From Heterohyrax brucei (taxonomy: Eukaryota; Chordata; Mammalia; Hyracoidea; Procaviidae): 64,000 nucleotides of DNA. The stretch covers positions 29,679,501 to 29,743,500 of the forward strand of contig CM053140.1 of assembly GCA_028571685.1 (NCBI GenBank), given 5' to 3'. The notes beneath the pieces are model-generated. The model was not told the DNA's origin. It saw only the letters and a program-made list of their open reading frames with translations, and ran no database searches. Of the stretch, positions 58,201 through 64,000 are shown one piece after another; the first letter of the stretch is position 1; each line of letters starts with the position of its first letter. Position numbers and translations under genes: made by a program.

Positions 58201-61200
58201 AGCAGCATTTCAAGCGTAAGTGCTTCTTAACATCACTGTGGGCCTTTGGTCAATTTCCAAAGCACTCATAGTTATTTACTGTGATTTTTGTCTAGCTCTG
58301 TGGTTGCCTTTTGGGGAACAAGTTGGCTCATCTCATTCAACTACAACCAGAAGTCCTGCCAAATACATAGTTTTACTGTTCCTTCTCCTGCCTTCACCTT
58401 CCAGGAAGTTAGTAAGGAAACCCCCAATTTCATCTATCAACCTTCATTTCTATCCTGTACCACTCAAGGAGTGTCAACATACTCGGCTGCTAACCAAAAG
58501 GGTTGAGACTTGGGTCCACCCAGAGGCACATTTCAAGCATCAGAAGGCCTTGAGAACTACATGAGGGAAAAATCAGACGTTGAAAACACTATAGAGCGCA
58601 TCTGGGGCTGACACACATGGGATTGCATAGAAATGGAATCCACTTAACGGCAATTGATGCTGTTTTTCACATCCTGACCTACTCACTTACTGAACAATGT
58701 TCAGCTGAGTTTGCAAACCACTGTTGCTGTTGTGAGGTGCTGTCAAGTCACTCTGGCTCACAGCGATCCCATGCACAACAGAAAAAAACACTGCCCAATC
58801 CTCCCAGTTGTTGCTGTATCTGAGCAAATCACTGAACTGCTGCGTCAATCCACCTTGGTAAAGGTCTTCCTCTTTTCACTGGCCTTCGACTTTACTAAGC
58901 TCCAGGGATTGGTCCCTCCTGATAACATGTCCACGGTAAGTGAGGTGAACTCTAACTATCTTTGCTTCTGAGGGACATTCTGGCTGTACTTCTTCTAAAA
59001 CAGATTGGCTTGTTCTTCTGGCAGTCCACAGCATATTTACTATTCTTCTCCCATACAATAATTCAAATGCATCAACTTTCCTTTGATCTTCCTTATTCAT
59101 GGTCCAGTTTGCATGTACATCAAGACAACTGAAAATACCAAGGATTAGGTCAGGCTTACCTTTGCTTTTCAACACTTTAAAGAGGTATTTTGCAGCCAAC
59201 TTGCCCAATGCAATGTGTGTTCTGATTTCTTGACTGTTGCTTCTATGGATGCTGACTGTGGATCCACATAAAATAAAATCCTTCACAAAGTCAATCTTTT
59301 CTCCACTTATCTTGATGTTGCTTACTGTTCCAAATGTGAAGCTTTTTATGTTTCTTTAAGCATACTGAAAACTGTAGTCTTTAATGTTCATCAGTAAGAG
59401 CTTCACATCCTCATTTTCAGCAAATAAGGTTGTGTTCCCTGTATAGTGAGTTCCCAGTCTTCCTCGTAAGAGCTGAGCTTCTCAGGTTAACTATCCAACA
59501 TACAGACTAAATAAGTATGGTGAAAGGTCACAACCCTGACACACATCTTTCCCATCTTTGAAGTACACAGTATTCCCTTGTTCTGTTCAAATGACTGCCT
59601 CTTGATCTTTGTACAGGTTCCTCACAAGAACAATTTTCTGAAAATTCCTATTCTTTGCAGTTATCCATAATTTGTTACAATCTACACAGTCAAATGCCTT
59701 TGTACAGCCAATAAGACACACATAAACATCTTTCTAATATTCTCTGCTTTCAGCTAGGATCCATCTGACATCACCAATGATTACTTGTCCTCTTCTGAAT
59801 CCAGCTTAGAGTTTGTGGCAGTTCTTTGTTGATACACTGCTGCACCCGTGTTTGAATGATCTTCAAGAAAATTTTATTTGCACGTGATATTAACGATACT
59901 GTTCAATAATTCATGCATCCTGTTGGATCACATTTCCTTGGGATGGGCACAAATACAGGTCTAAACCTTGGTGGTGTTATTGATTACATGCTATGACTGC
60001 TAACCAAATGGTCAGCAGTTCAAATCTACCACGCACTACTGGGAAACTCTGTGGTGCAGCTCTACCCTGTCCTATTGGGTTGCTATGAGTCAGAATCAAC
60101 TTGATGGCAATGGGTTTGGGTTTTTTTTGGTTTTCCATTTAACTGGTCAAGTAGCTGTCTTCCAAATTTCCTGGTGCAAACAAGGGAATACTGCCAATGG
60201 TGCATCTGTTTCCTGAAACGTCTCAACTGCTATTCCATCAATTCTTGGAGTCTTGTTTTTAACCAGTGTCTTCAGCATAACTTGGACTTCTTCCTTCAGT
60301 ACCATCAGTTCTTAATCACATGTTACGTCCTGAAATGGCTGAATGTCAACTGCTCTGCTTGTACAGGGACTCTGTGTACTTCTTCACCTTCTTTTGATGC
60401 TTCCTGCATCATTCAGTTTTTTGCTCATCAAACCAAAACCAAATCCACTGCTGTTGAGTCAATTCTGACTCACAGCTACCCTACAGGGCAGAGTGGTACT
60501 GCCCCATGGAGTTTCCAAGGAGTGCCTGGTGGATTCAAACTGCTGACCTTTTTTGGTGACCAGCCATAAGCTCTTAACTACTACATAACCAGAGTTTCCT
60601 TTTTACCCACAGAATTCTTCAAGATTGCCAAGCTGAGGGTTAAATAGTTTCTTCAGTTTGAGAACTGCTGAATGTGTTTTCCCCTTTTGCCTGTCTAACT
60701 CCAGGTCTTCGCACATTTCATTATAATACTTGACTGTGTCTTGTCAAGTAGCTCTTTGAAATCTTCCATTTGGCACTTTTGCTTCATTTTTTCCTTTTGT
60801 TTTACTCATCTATGAGCAATAGCAAGTTTATGAATCTCTCGTGACATTCACTTTGGTCTTTTCTTTCTCTCTGCTTCATGACCTTTTGCTGTCTCTGTCA
60901 AGGTCTGACATCTTCGATGTCATTCCACAATTCTTCTCATCTCTGGTCGTTAGTGTTACAAACCAAAGACATTCAACATGCTAATCTGAATAGTTTCAAG
61001 GCTCTGTTCTCTGTCCACTGATCTAAGACCTTTACCTCCTGGGCCTCAGCTTCTCCCACACCGCCTGCACCAATGAAAACAAATACTCCTCTAACACACT
61101 TTCTTCACATGTCTGTTCTGCCCAGACCTGGGAGCCAGGAGCGGTCAGCAGTATTCTTCCTCTACCTCAGATTCCTCCTATCCCTGTGGTCAACACCAAG

Positions 61201-63555
61201 CAAGCTGACTCTCAAGCTTTTTCTGGATAGGTCCTCAATATACAAAACTGGCCCAGGACTCACACCAGTGCTATGGCACTCTCTTCCTGGGCCACACATG
61301 GATTTGGGGCAAAGATCTGATTCATGGGAGGTTAAAAAAATGCTCTCTCCTGGAAAACTCAGCTTAGATACAGGCACTTGAGGACTAAGGCCCAGAACCA
61401 GAAAACCAGTGACCCAGCTACCCTGGTAACTGAATCTCGGAAACATGCTATCCCAGCTCCCTTGGGAACTAACTTCCAGAGCAAGTGACCCAACTTCCCC
61501 AAGAACTACCTAGTCACCTAGACCCGCTCTTCAACTCTGTGGGCTGTCCCAATTGTTTCAAATCTTTTGGGGTCTTTTTTCTTATTTTTCTTTTTTTGGC
61601 GAGAACTAGAGAACTATTTCTAATGAAACTCAAGGAACCCTATTTCCTGTTCAGGCTGAGACTACCTGGATTAGATCCTGGATCAGAACAGGTGTTCAAT
61701 GTAGCCTTGTTGACGGATAAATGAAGCATGATCAGATACCGACTCTGTGCCAGAATGCTGACTTGGCTGACTAGACCCAAGATGGTCTAGTCTTGACTAT
61801 GATTCCTGCACCATACACTGCTGCATCTGCAGGACAAACTCACCTTCCACCAAATGGTCCTCATCCCTTTTATAACATTTTTTACATATTCATATTAGTA
61901 TATACAAGCATATATAGTATACATAAATATACATAGTACATTTATATTACATACAAATACATAAAGTATATATATATGTTTATTTACATGTTTACATATT
62001 TATAACATAATTTGCTATTTAGAGAGAAGGGATCCCCATCCTGATGCCCCAAGCTGTGAAGTGGTTACAACTCCTCTTCCTCCCGACCTGCAGTAGGCTA
62101 ACAGATCTAGGAAAAGCCTTCCTCCCCACTGTATTTTCCTTCTCCTCTCTGGCATCACAAGTCCAACTAAACCTTCATTTTTTCTCATCCAAATTCCCAC
62201 CTCAGGACCCGTCTCACTTCTTGTCCCTTGTTTGCAGTTCACCCTCCAGTGAGGCTAGGCTTCTGGCACTGAATCAGGACCCTGCTGATAGTTGGCTTCT
62301 GGATCTAGCTCCCCTACCCCATGAGCTTCTGTCTGGAGGAACCCAAACACACAGCTTGCAACTTTCTCTTCTCATTATCTTCACACACCCATTTCTGCCT
62401 TCAACTTGCAATAAAAACTAACGTCCTTAAAGACAGCACTATTGGTTAACAACACCCCTGTTTACTGTGTTATCAACTCTGTGCCCATGTAGCACACCTA
62501 CCTCAAATCTGCCATATGTTGCCAGGCTCTTGTCAATCTCATTGACTCTTTCATTGCTAATGGGATCCTGAACAAGTGCTTGATTAAAGCTTCCTAACAA
62601 GCCCTCTCACCTCTCTCTCCTGGAATGTTCTCTTGCCATCTCTCTCCTCTTTTGTCTTTCCCATTCACGGCGAGCTTTATCCTGTTCTTCTCGATGGCGT
62701 TTCCGACGTTCATGTTCTCTTTCTTTCTCTTTCACTCTAGCATGCTTCCCTAATCAGAAATCACAAGTGTCAGACAAAGAAGCTGAACTTCCAAAATTTT
62801 ATTTCAGTAAGTTTATACAGTCAAGAAGAAAAGGTATATTCAGTCACTTAGAAAATTAACTATGGTTTCATATTAAATTAAACCAATCAACGACAAGACA
62901 TCAGGATGTACTAATGTTATAATTTTTAAAAATTGCCATTTACAGAGAATATGGAACGAAGCTCTGCTCCTTTTGATGGGCTTCTACATCATGTTACGAA
63001 ACTTGGTTAATTAACCACCTGCACTAATAACAATGAGACTGAAATGCGGCCCTCGGTCCAGCTTTCCCAGCTGTAACATTCCTAAGGAGCTCATGACATT
63101 GGTATGAGGTCAAAGCTCTAGTCAAACCAAACTTACTATTCTGACTTAGCGTTTTTCAGTTAAAGTAATGTGGCATGAAAGACTGTGTTTTATCCCACAC
63201 TTATTAAGTTATATGTGCAAACAAACTAACCTAAAACAATATAACACAGAGAAAACATACCAAAAGGAAATGAAATAGTTATGCAGAATTAAGTATAGTA
63301 AGTTTTTTCTTTGAAATACATTTTTGCTTCCTCTTCTCTTTTAGCTACACTCTAGAGAAGGGAGATTATGAAACTGGCAGTAAACCACACTTGAATAGGA
63401 GAGAGAAGAAAACAAATACGTCTGTACCCCCTTCTGCTGAATGACTACGATGCCTACGTTTCTCTTTTCTCTTTTCATCTTTCCTGTGATGAGCTTTTTC
63501 TTTCCGGGACATTTGCTGAGGTGGTTTGATAGCCAAAGAATCATCTTCCTCACCT
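49233..63555 (-). CDS. CDK11: CDK11 copy B, 5' partial (first coding exons beyond the window)
   Basis: Second CDK11 gene. Coding exons, 5' to 3': 63428-63555, 62611-62749, 56113-56249, 55488-55610, 54791-54886, 54548-54703, 54202-54267, 53843-54018, 52955-53045, 52322-52443, 51795-51900, 51305-51426, 50989-51096, 50754-50870, 50443-50591, 50019-50208, 49233-49325. They sum to 2,119 nt in one open frame with GT/AG ends. By comparison with copy A, the exon with SDDQD..EDR and the ATG exon should lie past 64,000. The protein keeps the canonical forms: [31 protein letters not shown], the full [15 protein letters not shown] repeat, [31 protein letters not shown] and the C-terminus GDDDLKETG to GFSLKF. 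It is likely the main functional kinase of the pair. Transcription comes from a promoter outside the window. Confidence 0.92.
49440..49975. repeat. Expanded GC-rich minisatellite in the last intron of CDK11 copy B
   Basis: Tandem units of about 40 bases (tctccctgtgaggacctgtc, cccccaggagtcctctc). It is longer than the copy A array at 7,080-7,425 and has extra 'cagtgttctctctccctg' units at 49,655-49,745. Confidence 0.8.
51925..52140. repeat. About 35-bp minisatellite in an intron of CDK11 copy B
   Basis: Units built on 'gcagaaatgacatctgggtg' and 'ctggggtccctgtcct' recur about five times. Copy A has about two units at 9,400-9,480. Confidence 0.75.
54595..54685 (-). repeat. (GAG)n tracts coding poly-Glu in CDK11 exon 9, copy B
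   Basis: Same tract as in copy A, one codon shorter. Confidence 0.85.
54976..55141 (-). mobile_element. Old AfroSINE-type element, paralogue of 12,366
   Basis: Nearly identical to the copy A element and in the same intron. Confidence 0.7.
57260..57870 (-). mobile_element. Remnant of the old L1 (ORF1 side) in copy B
   Basis: Aligns with 18,790-19,430 of copy A ('gtgaatttctttatatttat', 'ctcctcctgggctccaatta'). The rest of the L1 seen in copy A is missing. Confidence 0.6.
58475..58655 (+). mobile_element. AfroSINE second type, paralogue of 20,030
   Basis: Contains 'gttgagacttgggtccaccc' and 'gaatccacttaacggcaatt', at the matching place before the RTE. Confidence 0.7.
59965..60135 (+). mobile_element. 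AfroSINE in the copy B RTE only
   Basis: Runs from 'aaaccttggtggtgttattg' to 'gatggcaatgggtttgggtt'. No element at the matching copy A position (about 21,680). Confidence 0.85.
60433..60600 (-). mobile_element. AfroSINE, antisense, in the copy B RTE only
   Basis: Runs from 'aaatccactgctgttgagtc' through 'tttccaaggagtgcctggtg' to 'acataaccagagtttcc'. Copy A has no element at the matching site (about 21,970). Confidence 0.85.
61860..62005. repeat. AT-rich low-complexity repeat in copy B intron
   Basis: Runs of tatata, catata and tacata with tttaca blocks. It lies within about 870 bases of copy B (61,440-62,315) that have no counterpart in copy A near 22,740. Confidence 0.8.
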
Positions 63556-64000
63556 CTGAAATAATAAAATAGCACATCATGTTGGAGAAAGTCCTTACAT
63601 GTAGGGAGCATTAGTGCGTCACGGAGTTTCCTGAACCTACAAAAAGACAGCTCAGGATATGACCATAGTTCAGCTGAATCAACAGTTTGAAAATTATGCT
63701 AATTCTGAAATTTATGCCAAAACTGTATTTTAAACACAGATTCTGATGAAGAATCCCAGAGGGAAGCCAGTGTGGCACACAGAGCAAACCTCTGTGAGGA
63801 AACGGCTGGATGGGGTGGGTATGTTCGGTATTCTGATTGTGGTGATTGTGGCCCCGATAGTAAAAGTGTATCAAACTGTAATTTCTAAATATGTATAGTT
63901 TATCTTATGCTGATCATACCTCAAAAAAGTTGTTTTAAAAAGGTCCTGCAATTCTCATCAACCTTAATGACGACCTCAAAAAGTCAGCTAACAATACCTT

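Larger units (their letters stand above)
58720..60960 (-). mobile_element. RTE/BovB-like LINE, antisense, degraded, copy B
   Basis: Paralogue of the RTE at 20,270. A minus-strand frame at 58,876-59,286 contains [12 protein letters not shown] and [20 protein letters not shown], typical of the RTE/BovB C-terminal region. Interrupted by AfroSINEs at 59,965 and 60,433, which copy A lacks. Confidence 0.8.
46985..64000 (+). repeat. Segmental duplication, unit B (MMP23 pseudogene plus CDK11 copy B)
   Basis: Direct tandem repeat of unit A. The left end is the breakpoint in MMP23 exon 6; the right end is outside the window. Confidence 0.9.

Overview
The window is mammalian nuclear DNA, most likely from an elephant or another afrotherian. 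Many copies of the tRNA-derived AfroSINE are visible (start like 'aaaccctggtggcatagtgg', end near 'gcactgggtttgg'). AfroSINEs are known only from Afrotheria. RTE/BovB-like LINEs and a young L1 family fit the same group. Gene order MIB2 - MMP23 - CDK11 - SLC35E2 matches the segment on human 1p36.33. The species call is inference; the gene identities come from conserved protein sequence and exon structure.

Layout: (1) 1-752, last three coding exons of MIB2 (+). (2) 2,488-5,054, a complete eight-exon MMP23 gene (+). (3) 6,911-27,245, a complete CDK11 gene on the minus strand (copy A, 19 coding exons, 769 codons plus stop, no break seen), with a CpG-rich promoter and non-coding first exon near 27,960-28,100. 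(4) 28,300-46,980, repeat-rich spacer holding only the last two coding exons of SLC35E2 (44,358-44,503 and about 32,204-32,423, minus), separated by a full-length L1 (minus) and a 5'-truncated L1 (plus), followed by an old MaLR-like LTR and an ERV2-like LTR. (5) 46,985-47,658, a 5'-truncated MMP23 pseudogene (+). (6) 49,233 to the window end, a second CDK11 gene (copy B, minus), open from exon 4 to the stop codon; its first exons lie beyond 64,000.

The main structural event is a tandem segmental duplication. The repeated unit starts inside MMP23 exon 6 and runs through CDK11 into SLC35E2, so copy B begins with the tail of MMP23, and the copy-A side ends in a decapitated SLC35E2. Shared SINE, RTE and L1 insertions predate the duplication. 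An L1 fragment (5,945) and an AfroSINE (24,402) occur only in copy A and postdate it. The middle of the two CDK11 genes (about 7,200-14,170 against 49,745-56,845) is far more alike than the flanks, with sharp divergent islands, which points to gene conversion. Copy B keeps the more canonical CDK11 protein; copy A carries several unusual substitutions and a 9-codon contraction.

I found no novel system in the sense of a new enzyme, defence or mobile cassette. The interest lies in the duplication architecture, the conversion mosaic, a minisatellite that multiplies a splice acceptor in MMP23, and the fate of the duplicated kinase.
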